Source: Notospermus geniculatus (taxonomy: Eukaryota > Nemertea > Pilidiophora > Heteronemertea > Lineidae). Taken from it: 64,000 nt of DNA. The stretch lies in assembly GCA_002633025.1 (NCBI GenBank), contig NMRB01001522.1:96261-160260 (forward strand), in the 5' to 3' direction. Position 1 is the stretch's first letter. Every line of letters begins with the position of its first letter. The notes under the pieces are model-generated. The model did not search any database. It was not told where the DNA came from and worked only from the letters and a program-made list of their open reading frames with translations. Shown in pieces: positions 1 to 9,467 of this stretch. The translations under genes were made by a program, and so were the position numbers.

Positions 1-249
1 GATGAAAAGCCAAGCCTTCAATATTAGATGTTGCTAATGCAACATTGGTCTCAGTCTAATTTTCGGACAGAGCCAACTCCGAAATTCACCACATACAAAA
101 CTGACCTTCAGTGACGAAAGGCTCTTCTTGTGATCAGTGGGGGTATGGATGATGGAAGTAATAGCTGTACTCAATGTCCAAGCGCCTGCTTCTTGTACAG
201 GATAAAACTATTAGATCCATCGACCACATTCCCATCGATCACAAAGAGA

Positions 250-692
250 CGGTGGACTGCCATAATAGACAGGATTAGCACCTTTCCGACTCCGACTCCG
301 ACTTCAACTACGAGAACGAATTGCAGTCCGCTGTGGACATCCTTGATAAAAACGAGTTGGTAGACGTTTTCAATTCATCAAACACCATATATTGAAGGCA
401 GAAAAATTTGGCCTTATAAATCGGAAATAAGGATAAATTACGAATATTGAACTCGTAATCCTAGTCGTTACGACTTGAAATACGACTATGATATTTGCGA
501 TTTAGGTGCACTTCCGATTACGAGTCAAAATTATTCTGCCACAAAGTTATGGCATTTTACGATTTGCAAACGTCTATCAAATCGTTTTTATCAAGGATGT
601 CCACAGCGGACTGCAATTCGTTCTCGTAGTTGTAGTCGGAGTCGGAGTCGGAAACGTGCTAATCCTGTCTAATATCATGGAGGCGTCCACCA
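250..692. repeat. Inverted repeat, about 120-bp arms with about 190-bp spacer
   Basis: The arm at about 250-375 is the reverse complement of about 562-692. Both contain a short GGAGTCGGAGTCGGA-type run and the word CAGGATTAGCAC (GTGCTAATCCTG in the other arm). The right arm read forward could encode a hydrophobic stretch with a GN..I pattern like a receptor TM1 (about 590-670), but no further homology follows. Most likely a foldback element. Positions 1-249 and 693-1104 hold nothing else I recognise; the latter part is probably the 5' flank of the first receptor gene. Confidence 0.65.
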
Positions 693-1104
693 CTGTGTAA
701 GTATTGTCAATTAAAAAATAGAGAGATGGTTGACGCGAGTACTGACGCGACGAGCAAAAAGAGCAGCCCTCGATCTAATACAAGCAGTACCTGCGGATCT
801 GAACTTGTGGGCCGAAAAACCTGACGCCCATTCTCCGTCATTGGTGCTGATCGTAATCTGCAGCTTTATTCTGATAAGAATCCTGCAGCAGTTTTTTCAT
901 AGATCTGAATGCTGCTGCAGCTTCTGCTCAACAGAATGCACTGCACCTCCGCTGACTGATAATGCGTTTTTTCGTAGCTGACAGGACGTGCCAGTGCAGA
1001 CGACAAGCTTCTAAACAGCGTGTGGTTTTTAGCAACAACTGTGTGTACTTCGTTTGTCACCGGCATTAACGACACCAAGGAGCTGAATTTTTGGGAATTC
1101 CATA

Positions 1105-2112
1105 ATGTCATCATCGGACGACGTCGTTACTCCAGTATCTGATGCTCCTCGGAATGCCTCGAACCTCGACCAGTCAATAATATCCCTAACGGAAGAAATT
1201 TTGGCCTTCTACCTCCCGCCAATTTTCATCACGCTTGGTTCGATCAGTAACATTCTTATCATTGCGGTGTTATCGCAGCCCCGTTACAGGACAAGCTCAA
1301 GCTGTCTTTACCTGCGTTTTCTTGCGTTTTGGGGTCTGATGTATATCACTTGTGATATTGAGGCCCATTTGATGACAGTCTACCCCCTTGTGGTTGTGAA
1401 GTTAGGAAAAGCATTTTGTGCCGAGTTCGCCATCGTTGGATACAGCTCTTCAAATATGTCGAGCTGGACGCTTGTCTTAATGACATTTTCTCGGTTCATA
1501 GCTGTTGTTTTTCCACTGAGGGCGGCGAGCATTTGTACGTTAGCATCCGTGAAACGATTCCAAGTTGTTGCTGCAGTCATTTTCCTAGTCTGGGCTTCGC
1601 CGCACGCCTTTTATCAGACGACAGTATCTGATGTCAGTCTCGGTGAACTGACTTGTCGGTTCGACGTGTCCCCCGCAGTTGCCTGGGGGTACGAGTTTGG
1701 CCACGTTGCGTTGATTGGCATTATCCCATTTATACTGATAATATCGTTCAATATATGTATCATTGTAAGCATAAGGAGGAAGAAGATGGAACGGGAAGCC
1801 ATGACAAGAACTGATACGGGAACGACAGACACCGACAGCGCCGTCGTGATACTTGTGGTAGCTGCGACCATCTCCTTCCTGATCTGTTCGACTCCATATC
1901 TCATCCGGGTGACCGTTTGGGACGTAGCCCTCTTCTTTGGGGGCTTGACAGAGGAACAGAGAAAGGAGTATGGAGTATCACAGATCGTCGCGACTATGTT
2001 TTATAAGGTATATGATTGTGGCAATTTCGTCATTTACTTTGTCGCGTGCAGAAAGTTCCGAGAGGACTTTAAGGCGATGTTGTTGTTCAAGTCAAGACGC
2101 TGTGCAAAATAA
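1105..2112 (+). CDS. Rhodopsin-family seven-transmembrane receptor, copy 1 (335 aa, single coding exon)
   Basis: Predicted plasma-membrane G-protein-coupled receptor with unknown ligand. Seven hydrophobic segments lie at about residues 33-57, 66-88, 104-128, 148-166, 197-221, 248-271 and 296-315. Family marks visible are SN at 48-49 in TM1, Cys105 before TM3 and Cys184 in the second extracellular loop (the usual disulphide pair), CSTPY at 261-265 in TM6 and NFVIY at 307-311 in TM7. The DRY motif is replaced by SRF (129-131), followed by IAVVFPL. A possible N-glycosylation site (NAS) is at residue 17. The pattern recalls the FMRFamide-receptor/GPR139-like and lineage-expanded invertebrate receptors, but ligand class is inference. 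The 3' half and 3' flank are repeated almost identically at 2775-3500. Confidence 0.9.
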   Translation: MSSSDDVVTPVSDAPRNASNLDQSIISLTEEILAFYLPPIFITLGSISNILIIAVLSQPRYRTSSSCLYLRFLAFWGLMYITCDIEAHLMTVYPLVVVKLGKAFCAEFAIVGYSSSNMSSWTLVLMTFSRFIAVVFPLRAASICTLASVKRFQVVAAVIFLVWASPHAFYQTTVSDVSLGELTCRFDVSPAVAWGYEFGHVALIGIIPFILIISFNICIIVSIRRKKMEREAMTRTDTGTTDTDSAVVILVVAATISFLICSTPYLIRVTVWDVALFFGGLTEEQRKEYGVSQIVATMFYKVYDCGNFVIYFVACRKFREDFKAMLLFKSRRCAK

Positions 2113-2266
2113 TGAAACATTCAGGTTCAGAGGTTGGTCATCTACATTATGTGGTCCTTTAAAAAAATGCTGATGTACAATGCCTAATGTATGAGTTTGT
2201 TCTAACGCAAAAAACAACGCATTCAACCTTTATTCTAGGTGCATCAGTAAAGCCCAGGTCACACTG

Positions 2267-2490
2267 TGGTTTATACTTCGACGCACGACCATCGGCGTCC
2301 GACGCGCGATCAAAATCTGGACGCCGACCTAATGAAGTAGGCTTATGTCGGCGTACAGATTTTGATCGTGCGTCGGACGCCGATGGTCTTGCGTCGAAGT
2401 ATAAACTAGGCTTTAGGCGGGTGAATCCCCGCGAACTAGAATGAAATGGTCCATGGACCATGTACACACCTCTTGTGACACGGGCTTAAC
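2267..2490. repeat. Palindromic element inserted into an older hairpin element
   Basis: Positions 2268-2329 and 2345-2407 are imperfect reverse complements (GGTTTATACTTCGACGCA at the ends), forming a hairpin of about 140 bp. It is flanked on the left by CCCAGGTCACACTGTG and on the right by the half-hairpin GGGTGAATCCCCGCGAACTA, which together correspond to the element intact at 3523-3702. The simplest reading is one foldback element inserted into another. Confidence 0.75.
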
Positions 2491-2774
2491 ACTTCTTCTC
2501 AATACACCTGCCTTAAAGCATCGGTATACACCACTGAGAAAGTTGTTGGTATCAGATTCCGCCAAACAGAGTACACTCTTGTGGGAAAGTAAAAGGACAG
2601 CAAGTTATCCTAAATATCTCAAAAAATACTGGAGCTACAGCAATGGTATTTGCACTCAGTCTGTAGCAACATGTTGGGCACAGAACCCTGGTGTTTTGAC
2701 AAAAATCAATTTTAATTAATTAAGAGAAAAATGACATTTTGTAAAATGACTTTTTTCACAATTTTTGAAAAATN

Positions 2775-3347
2775 TTAGCATCCGTGAAACGATTCCAAGT
2801 TGTTGCTGCAGTCATTTTCCTAGTCTGGGCTTCGCCGCACGCCTTTTATCAGACGACAGTATCTGACGTCAGTCTCGGTGAACTGACTTGTAGATTCGAC
2901 GTGTCCCCTGCAGTTGCCTGGGGGTACGAGTTTGGCCACGTTGCGTTGATTGGCATTATCCCATTTATACTGATAATATCGTTCAATATATGTATCATCG
3001 TAAGCATAAGGAGGAAGAAGATGGAGCGGGAAGCCATGACAAGAACTGATACGGCAACGACAGACACCGACAGCGCCGTCGTGATACTTGTGGTAGCTGC
3101 GACCATCTCCTTCCTGATCTGTTCGACTCCATATCTCATCCGGGTGACCGTTTGGGATGTAGCCCTCTTCTTTGGGGGCTTGACAGAGGAGCAGAGAAAG
3201 GAGTATGGAGTATCACAGATCGTCGCGACTATGTTTTATAAGGTATATGACTGTGGCAATTTCGTTATTTACTTTGTGGCCTGCAGAAAGTTCCGAGAGG
3301 ACTTTAAGGCGATGTTGTTGTTCAAGTCAAGACGCTGTGCAAAATAA
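2775..3347 (+). pseudogene. 5'-truncated duplicate of receptor copy 1 (TM4 to C terminus)
   Basis: Immediately after the single N at 2774 the sequence resumes at the codons corresponding to residue 144 of copy 1 and runs to the same stop. Protein-level differences from copy 1 are minimal (for example one Gly to Ala in the third intracellular loop). The frame is open, but the promoter, start codon and TM1-TM3 are missing. The 3' flank and the hairpin beyond it are duplicated too. Because the truncation falls exactly on an N, it may be an assembly join (collapsed tandem copy or alternate haplotype) rather than a genuine pseudogene. Confidence 0.8.
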
Positions 3348-3522
3348 TGAAACATTCAGGTTCAGAGGTTGGTCATCTACATTCTGTGGTCCTTTCCTTT
3401 AAATGGTTTTAAAAAATACTGATGTACAATGCCTGATGTATAAGTTTGTTCTAACGCAAAAAACTAAGCATTCAACCTTTATTCTTGATTCTAAACTTCA
3501 GTAGTGCGTCAGTAAAGCCCAG

Positions 3523-3702
3523 GTCACACTGTGGCGACTTAGACGGGCGAATCCCCGCGAACTAGAATGAAATGGTCCATGGACCATGTACATACCTCTT
3601 TCTGTCATTACACTATTATGTCCAAAGGGGTGAGCACATGGTCCATGGACCATTTCATTCTAGTTCGCGGGGATTCGCCCGCCTAAGTCGCCACAGTGTG
3701 AC
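3523..3702. repeat. Foldback (MITE-like) element, about 65-bp near-perfect arms
   Basis: Starts GTCACACTGTGGCGACTTAG and ends with its reverse complement. Inner arms contain GGTCCATGGACCAT, itself a palindrome. A damaged relative sits at 2255-2490, and a related GGTGAGCACATGGTCC word is at about 57583. The stretch 3710-4030 repeats sequence seen at 2490-2590 and shows no gene. Confidence 0.8.
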
Positions 3703-4032
3703 AGGGAACACTTCTTCTCAGTACACCTGCCTTAAAGCATCGGTATACACCACTGAGAAGATTGTTGGTATCAGATTCCGCCAAACAGAGTACATGTATC
3801 AGGAAATAAGAGTAAGGAATTCTGAAAAACTACACTTTTGTATGAACAAAGGCGAGATCATTTCTATTTTTACCAGCAAAGGTATTGTTTGGATCAAAAG
3901 TCGTCGGGAGAAGAGGTCACACAACGTTGTTTCGTTGCAGAGATTTTGCTGGAAATCTTCGCTGATTGCCCGTTGTGAAATCTGCATTAGCAAGAATTCC
4001 TAACTGGAATCTAGTGTCGATCTAGGCCGACC

Positions 4033-4628
4033 ATGTCGACTTTGAAAACCGTTGTTGCTGCAACTGTCCGGGAAGTTCGCTGGATTACATCTGAGCTCGA
4101 CCTGTCCATATCCCTCACGGATGAAATTTTGGCCTTCTACCTCCCACCAATATTCATCACACTTGGATCAATCAGTAACATTCTTATCATTGCGGTGTTA
4201 TCGCAGCCCCGTTACAGGACAAGCTCAAGCTGTCTCTACCTGCGACATTTATACTGATAATATCGTTCAATGTATGCATCATTGTCAGCATAAGGAGGAA
4301 GAAAAAGGAACGGGAGGTCATGACAAGATCTGAGAGACGGACGAAAGATAATGATGACGGTGCCGTCGTGATACTTGTGGTAGCTGCGACTATCTCCTTC
4401 CTTATCTGTTCGACTCCATATCTCATACACGTGACTTACTGGGATTTGGCCAATTTCTCGACAGATTTGAGTGAAGAACAAAGGAAACAGTATGGATTGT
4501 CACAGATCGTCGCAAATTTGTTCTATAAAATCTATGATTGTGGTAATTTTGCAATTTACTTCGTTGCTTGCAGAAGATTCCGGCAGGATTTCCAGTCGAT
4601 GCTTTCTTGTAAATCGAAGAGTCGATAA
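4033..4628 (+). pseudogene. Receptor copy with an internal deletion (TM2-TM5 missing)
   Basis: The ATG at 4033 opens a frame encoding a typical N terminus and TM1 up to SCLYLR, which then reads into a stop at 4255-4257. From about 4245 the sequence is the family's TM5-to-C-terminus segment, with CSTPY, NFAIY and the FRQDF tail. The junction near 4240-4246 joins the codons just after TM1 to the TM5 codons, removing about 0.45 kb and breaking the frame. The remnant cannot encode a seven-helix receptor. It may be a real deletion or a misassembly of two copies, since no N marks this junction. Confidence 0.8.
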
Positions 4629-4706
4629 AAATGATTGAATGATTTTTGTGTGATTTTTGTGCAGTTTTAGAACTCACACTCTGAATATCCACAGTAGGCC
4701 TATTGA

Positions 4707-4975
4707 TTCTCCTGGACCTCTCTGCTGCCTTCGACACAATCGAGAAGCAGTACTGGTTCTCCTGGACGTTTTTGCTGCCTTCGACACAATCGAGAAGCAG
4801 TACTGGTTCTCCTCGACCTCTCTGCTGCCTTCGACACAATCGAAAAGCAGTATTGGTTCTCCTCGACCTCTCTGCGGCCTTCAACACAATCGAAAAGCAG
4901 TATTGGTTCTCCTCGACCTCTCTGCGGCCTTCAACACAATCGAAAAGCAGTATTGGTTCTCCTCGACCTCTCTGC
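4707..4975. repeat. 50-bp minisatellite derived from a non-LTR reverse-transcriptase motif
   Basis: About 5.4 copies of a 50-bp unit begin at 4707, 4757, 4807, 4857, 4907 and 4957. In one forward frame a unit reads LLDLSAAFDTIEKQYW. The LDLSAAFDT string matches the conserved palm motif A region of non-LTR retrotransposon reverse transcriptases (the D of AFD is the metal-binding residue). The unit length is not a multiple of three, so the array cannot encode a repeated RT domain. Single diverged units occur at 5465-5510 and, inverted, at 8138-8208. The array runs into the single N at 4976. Confidence 0.85.
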
Positions 4976-4976
4976 N

Positions 4977-5385
4977 ACACGTAGCCTTGATTACCATCAT
5001 TCCATTTATACTGATAATATCGTTCAATGTATGCATCATTGTCAGCATAAGGAGGAAGAAAAAGGAACGGGAGGTCATGACAAGATCTGAGAGAGGGACG
5101 AAAGATAATGATGACGGCGCCGTCGTGATACTTGTGGTAGCTGCGACTATCTCATTCCTTATCTGCTCGACTCCATATCTCATACACGTGACTTACTGGG
5201 ATTTGGCCAATTTCTCGACTGATTTGACTGAAGAACAAAGGAAACAGTATGGATTGTCACAGATCGTCGCAAACTTGTTCTATAAAATCTATGATTGTGG
5301 TAATTTTGCAGTTTACTTCGTTGCTTGCAGAAGATTCCGGCAGGATTTTCAGTCGATGCTTTCTTGTAAACCGAAGAGTCGATAA
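4977..5385 (+). pseudogene. 5'-truncated receptor copy (TM5 to C terminus)
   Basis: Directly after the N at 4976 the sequence enters a receptor reading frame at HVALITIIPF (TM5) and continues through CSTPY, NFAVY and FRQDF to a stop at 5383-5385. It is nearly identical to the 3' half of 4033-4628, and its 3' flank (5386-5465) matches 4629-4706. No start or TM1-TM4 is present. An open frame runs from the upstream minisatellite into it, but that is an accident of the repeat and not a gene fusion. Confidence 0.8.
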
Positions 5386-6574
5386 AAATGATTGAATGAT
5401 TTTTGTGTGATTTTTGTGCAGTTTTAGAACTCACACTCTGAATATCCACAGTAGGCCTATTGATTCCCCTCGACCGCTCTGCTGCCTTCGACACAATCGA
5501 CAAGCAGTAATTGCTCATATTTATTGTGGTAAATCGTACCTCAAGAGAGAAATGAATATGATTGGCCGAGACGGTGACGTGAGCTGTGGACATTTTTCAA
5601 TGTCTTCCGGTTAGATCCTATTTTTGTTTCGACTCGCGAAATACATGTACGTGTATCGGCATGTTTAGTATGAATACAGTCATCAAAATGTTGAGTGGAA
5701 TAGAGGGAATATCATGTTCAACAAGTTGTGAATGCTAGGCCTACCTGTCACAGTGCCCATGTTGATGTCATTGCTGCGGTGACCTCAGGCTAGCATAAGG
5801 GACCATGCAGTTCAAGAGCAGCATATATTGGCATGTGGATTGCGCCCCCCCCCCCCAATACTACAATACAGAAAATGGGACCCTTCTTGTCGGGGGACAG
5901 GCCGAAATGTCACCCTCGAAAAAGCAGTGTTGACCTCGGCCCCAAAATACAATGTACTGTCATAAATGTATGACACTATATTCATTACTACATACATGTA
6001 TTGTATAGCTGCCTTGATTCTTTGGCCTTGAATTCTACACTGAAATACTAGTACATTACAAGTAAAAAACATCTCCACTATACTTCAAAGCATCAGTCCA
6101 CCAGAGTAGGGCTATCGAGAAACAAGAGTAACGATATCACATATCACCCCTTTATTTGAACAAATGTAGCTGCGTGTTCAGCCAAGCAACGCACGTGTTA
6201 ACGACTTCTCTTCAGGCTTGGTTGGGACCAACTGTCGTCGAAGACGAATACACACATCCTTGTGACTTTCCGTAAGTACATCATGTTCAGTGCTAGTATT
6301 CTGCCGTCCCCAGTCCAGAACGAATTTGAAAGAAATACGCTATCACGTACACAAGTATATATCTCGACGATCATCTCGAGCTACACATGTTCCTTACACG
6401 AATGGAGTCTTGTACTTGTCTTTGGAAAAGCACAAGGTTTAAAGCACAAGCACAAAACACAAGGCACCACGGCTTATGTCCCTTACGACGGACTTCAAGA
6501 GCAAGGGATCATTTATCCTATTTGGCCCGGAATTCGTACCAGGTGTGAGAGAGAAAGAATCGAATGCCCCCGTC
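5386..6574. other. Intergenic, no gene recognised
   Basis: It contains the duplicated receptor 3' flank, one diverged unit of the 50-bp minisatellite at about 5465-5510, a poly-C run at about 5845-5860 and AT-rich unique-looking DNA. No coding, RNA or hairpin structure stood out in 5600-6570. Confidence 0.5.
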
Positions 6575-6714
6575 TTCACGATGTCCCCTGCATTGTATGT
6601 CATCACCGGATTAAGGGTGTTGGTCTCTCTAGAGTAGATTCTATTATACCGAGACCTGCCGCTTGCAAAGCGAACGTGATAACCACTCGGCTATCAAGGC
6701 TCCTCGTGATGCAT
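6575..6714 (-). mobile_element. tRNA-derived SINE fragment
   Basis: On the minus strand, from about 6708, the sequence begins like a tRNA: GATAGCCGAGTGGTTATCAC resembles a polymerase III A box and is followed by an anticodon-arm-like stretch, but the B box is degenerate. The body that follows contains CTAGAGAGACCAACACCCTT and recurs headless at about 45842-45912. That pattern (tRNA-like head, shared body, dispersed copies) suggests a SINE rather than a functional tRNA gene. Confidence 0.5.
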
Positions 6715-6820
6715 TGTATTGACGATGTTGTTTCGGTACTTTATTTGCTACTTGAAAATGCTGAGTCTGCTGTCAACCGGCTGTCCAGATATGACGTTAT
6801 CTGGTTTCGTTTTTATCTTT

Positions 6821-6825
6821 TGCAG
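6821..6825 (+). promoter_or_regulatory. Putative 3' splice site of a 5'-UTR intron
   Basis: A pyrimidine-rich run ending TTTTGCAG lies 67 bases before the ATG at 6893. The equivalent TTTTTTGCAG precedes the ATG at 9468 by 71 bases (ends 9396). Similar acceptors precede the minus-strand genes. This suggests a non-coding first exon shared by the family. Confidence 0.55.
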
Positions 6826-6892
6826 CTCTGATTCGCTCTGATTGTCGAAAGTAATTAAAGAATCCAGGAAATTAAGGGAATAAGCAACCAAT

Positions 6893-7876
6893 ATGACACC
6901 TATTGATGAACACGAAATCCTTGAGAACATTACTATCATTCAGCACCCAGTATCCCTCGCGGACAAGATATTAGCTGTCATCCTGCCGCCAATTTTTATG
7001 TCAGTTGGTTATGCTAGTAACATTCTGATCATATGCGTTTTGTCACACCGTCATTACCGGAACAGTTCCAGCTGCCTTTATCTACGTTTCCTGGCCGTTT
7101 GGGGGATATTAATTATCACCGCCCACATGCTGGTTCACATAATGTCCATACACCCAAATGAGGTGGCGAAGTTGGGGGATGCATTCTGTGCAGTGTTAAT
7201 GTTTTTGGGGTACAGCTCAGCTACTCTATCGAGCTCGACCATTGTCCTCATGACGTTTTCACGTTTCGTAGCTGTGGTGTTTCCACTGAGGGCAGCGACC
7301 ATCTGCACCCTGACCTCTGTGAAGCGCTTACAAGCTGTCGCTGTTGTCGTCTTTATCGCCTGGGCAACACCACATGCTGTTTTCCAAAGAAAAATGACAG
7401 GCGTCAGTCTTGGACAGTTTGCATGTAACTTTGAGGTGCCTCCGTTGGTGGCCTTGTGGTACGAGGTCGGCCATGTTACCCTTATAACTATCATACCCTT
7501 CACAGTAATAATATTTTTCAACGTCTGCATCATCATTGTCATCAGAAGGAAGAAAGGTGTACGTAACACAATGACACGTAGCGAGAAGGCGACTGACAGA
7601 GACGACAAGACCGTTGTCCTACTTGTGGTTCTGGCAACTGCTTCTTTTCTCATATGTTCAACTCCATATCTTATCCACGTGACTGTTTGGGATTTCGCCT
7701 TCTTCTCAAGACAGCTAACCGAAGAGCAGAGAAGGCAATATGGGATGTCACAAATGGTCTCGATGTTGTTTTATAAAGTATACGAATGTATTAACTTCGT
7801 CATTTACTTCGTTGGCTGCAGAAGGTTTAGACAAGATTTCAAGATGATGATTGCCTGTAAATGGACGAAAATATGA
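6893..7876 (+). CDS. Rhodopsin-family receptor, copy 2 (327 aa, single coding exon)
   Basis: Complete seven-helix receptor of the same family as copy 1. SN is at 42-43 (TM1), Cys99 and Cys178 form the expected disulphide pair, SRF at 123-125 stands in place of DRY, CSTPY is at 255-259 and NFVIY at 301-305. The C-terminal tail is short and basic (FRQDFKMMIACKWTKI), identical to that of the copy at 9468. A sequon (NIT) is at residue 12. The start is the ATG at 6893, after a likely UTR splice acceptor. It pairs closely with 9468-10451 in coding sequence and upstream region, so the two look like a recent tandem duplication. Ligand and G-protein coupling cannot be told from sequence. Confidence 0.92.
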   Translation: MTPIDEHEILENITIIQHPVSLADKILAVILPPIFMSVGYASNILIICVLSHRHYRNSSSCLYLRFLAVWGILIITAHMLVHIMSIHPNEVAKLGDAFCAVLMFLGYSSATLSSSTIVLMTFSRFVAVVFPLRAATICTLTSVKRLQAVAVVVFIAWATPHAVFQRKMTGVSLGQFACNFEVPPLVALWYEVGHVTLITIIPFTVIIFFNVCIIIVIRRKKGVRNTMTRSEKATDRDDKTVVLLVVLATASFLICSTPYLIHVTVWDFAFFSRQLTEEQRRQYGMSQMVSMLFYKVYECINFVIYFVGCRRFRQDFKMMIACKWTKI

Positions 7877-8137
7877 AATTGTCGTGGATGTAAATGCTAA
7901 TGATCATGAGGTGAGGTGACGATCGAATCCTCAAAATGTATACGCCTACATTACAACGCCTATACGGTTCAATTTTGTTCCCTGATGTAAAAAACATGCA
8001 TGATGTGTGCAATAGGACCTGAGATAAATGGCTGTTTTGGCGACCATATTTGAATTAAATATGGTGGGCAGGTGGAGCAATTTTTTTTGCCATTCATCAT
8101 CACTCTACCACAATTTTGCACATGGGGACAAAGAGGC

Positions 8138-8208
8138 AACAGAGAGGTCGAGGAGAACCAATACCGCTTCTCGATTGTGTTGAAGGCAGCAGGAAGGTCA
8201 AGGATCTT
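8138..8208 (-). mobile_element. Single unit of the RT-motif repeat
   Basis: Reverse complement of the 50-bp unit arrayed at 4707-4975, reading LPAAFNTIEKRYWFS on the minus strand. It shows that the monomer exists outside the array. The rest of 7877-8824 has no recognised gene. Confidence 0.7.
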
Positions 8209-8824
8209 TAGATTGTGATTTCAAAATTGTTCCTGTTTGCGTACAAGTACACGTGGATGTACACGTACGTCTATTGCCTTGGGCTTCTTGACTTAGATGC
8301 GGAAAAGAGACATCAACAGCATTATTCAAAACTTTAATCTAGTTTCGTACACGTCAAATTGTAAATCAGATATTGAAGATTTTAAAAAATCTAAAACAGT
8401 GTTTATTCCATATGTTTGCTGAAGCATTAGTAAAGAAAGTCACGGCCAGTAATTTAAGAAGCCTTTCTACGAATCCAAGTGTCGGCTTAAATTACACATA
8501 CTAGCCTATGTAAATCGTGCCGTTGTGCACGGACACGTCGAGCGTTTTATTTCTTGGTATAGGTTGAACAGCCTGCATAGATACAGCCATTTGTGGATAA
8601 GTCGAGGAGAGCACTTGCATCTCTTTGCTTGGTGGTATTCTCCTTCGTGCTCGTGGTGAGTATCGCAATATTCTGCCCATTTTCGTAAATGATGCTGGAA
8701 TGGATGCAATGGACGACGAAGAATGCGGCTGTACTACTGACGTTGATAGGTTTTCCCAGGCAGGGCAATTCATTTCTTTACCGATTGATCATCCGATAGA
8801 GCTGCTTCGGTTTACTCTCGAGGC

Positions 8825-9036
8825 TTAAAGGACCACGGTATAATATTGCCACTTTTTCTCGACAGCCGGCGCCACCGCGCCACTCCCCAACCCGGGGACG
8901 AACTACGTTGTCGGCAAATTGACCCGATTTACTACGTACATTTTGTAATGCATTTTTGTAGTTTGTCTTACTGCCGCTAGGTGGCTCCCTCCGCAGTCAA
9001 ATAACGCATTTGAGATCCAATACCATGCTCCTTTAA
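8825..9036. mobile_element. TTAA-flanked MITE-like element (family 1)
   Basis: Begins TTAAAGGACCACGGTAT and ends ATACCATGCTCCTTTAA, so short terminal inverted repeats are bounded by TTAA. A second copy with the same interior (CAGCCGGCGCCACC, CTGCCGCT.GG.GGCTCCCTC) is at 19688-19899. TTAA target sites are typical of the piggyBac superfamily, and non-autonomous derivatives are the likely class. Confidence 0.6.
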
Positions 9037-9467
9037 TGGTACCACAAAGACTGTCGCACTACAGCAATTCCGAGGGGAAGCTGTGGCACTGTGGTTGAGC
9101 CTCTTAACCAGCGGCGTGTTTCTTCGATAACGGTACCGTGGCTCCAGCTATGCTGATACAGCTGTCATCGAGAACTTTTCACCAGTTCATTTTTCTGTGA
9201 ACATGATTAATATCTGTAAAACCTGGATGCACCTTCCAATATCCGGAATGCTACGATCAATCCGGAATGCTACGATCACTCCGTGTTGTGCCTTTGCATC
9301 GATGATGTTGTCTTTCGTACTTTTTGCTGCTCGAAAATGCAGAGCCTGTTATAATGACGTCCTCCCTCATTCTGGTTGTATTTCATTTTTTTGCAGTTAT
9401 CTTAGGCTGTGATTGTCGGATGACCTCAAATAAAACAGGAAATTAAAGGAATCAGGATTGAAGCAAT

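Noticed and set aside
590-670. A receptor TM1 fragment (GVGVGNVLILS) at the left end
   Set aside because: It is part of an inverted repeat with low-complexity GGAGTC runs, and no other receptor segment follows.
4657-5385. A 242-codon frame joining the RT-motif repeat to a receptor C terminus
   Set aside because: The frame runs through a minisatellite and an N. The repeat unit is not a multiple of three, so this is not a fusion gene.
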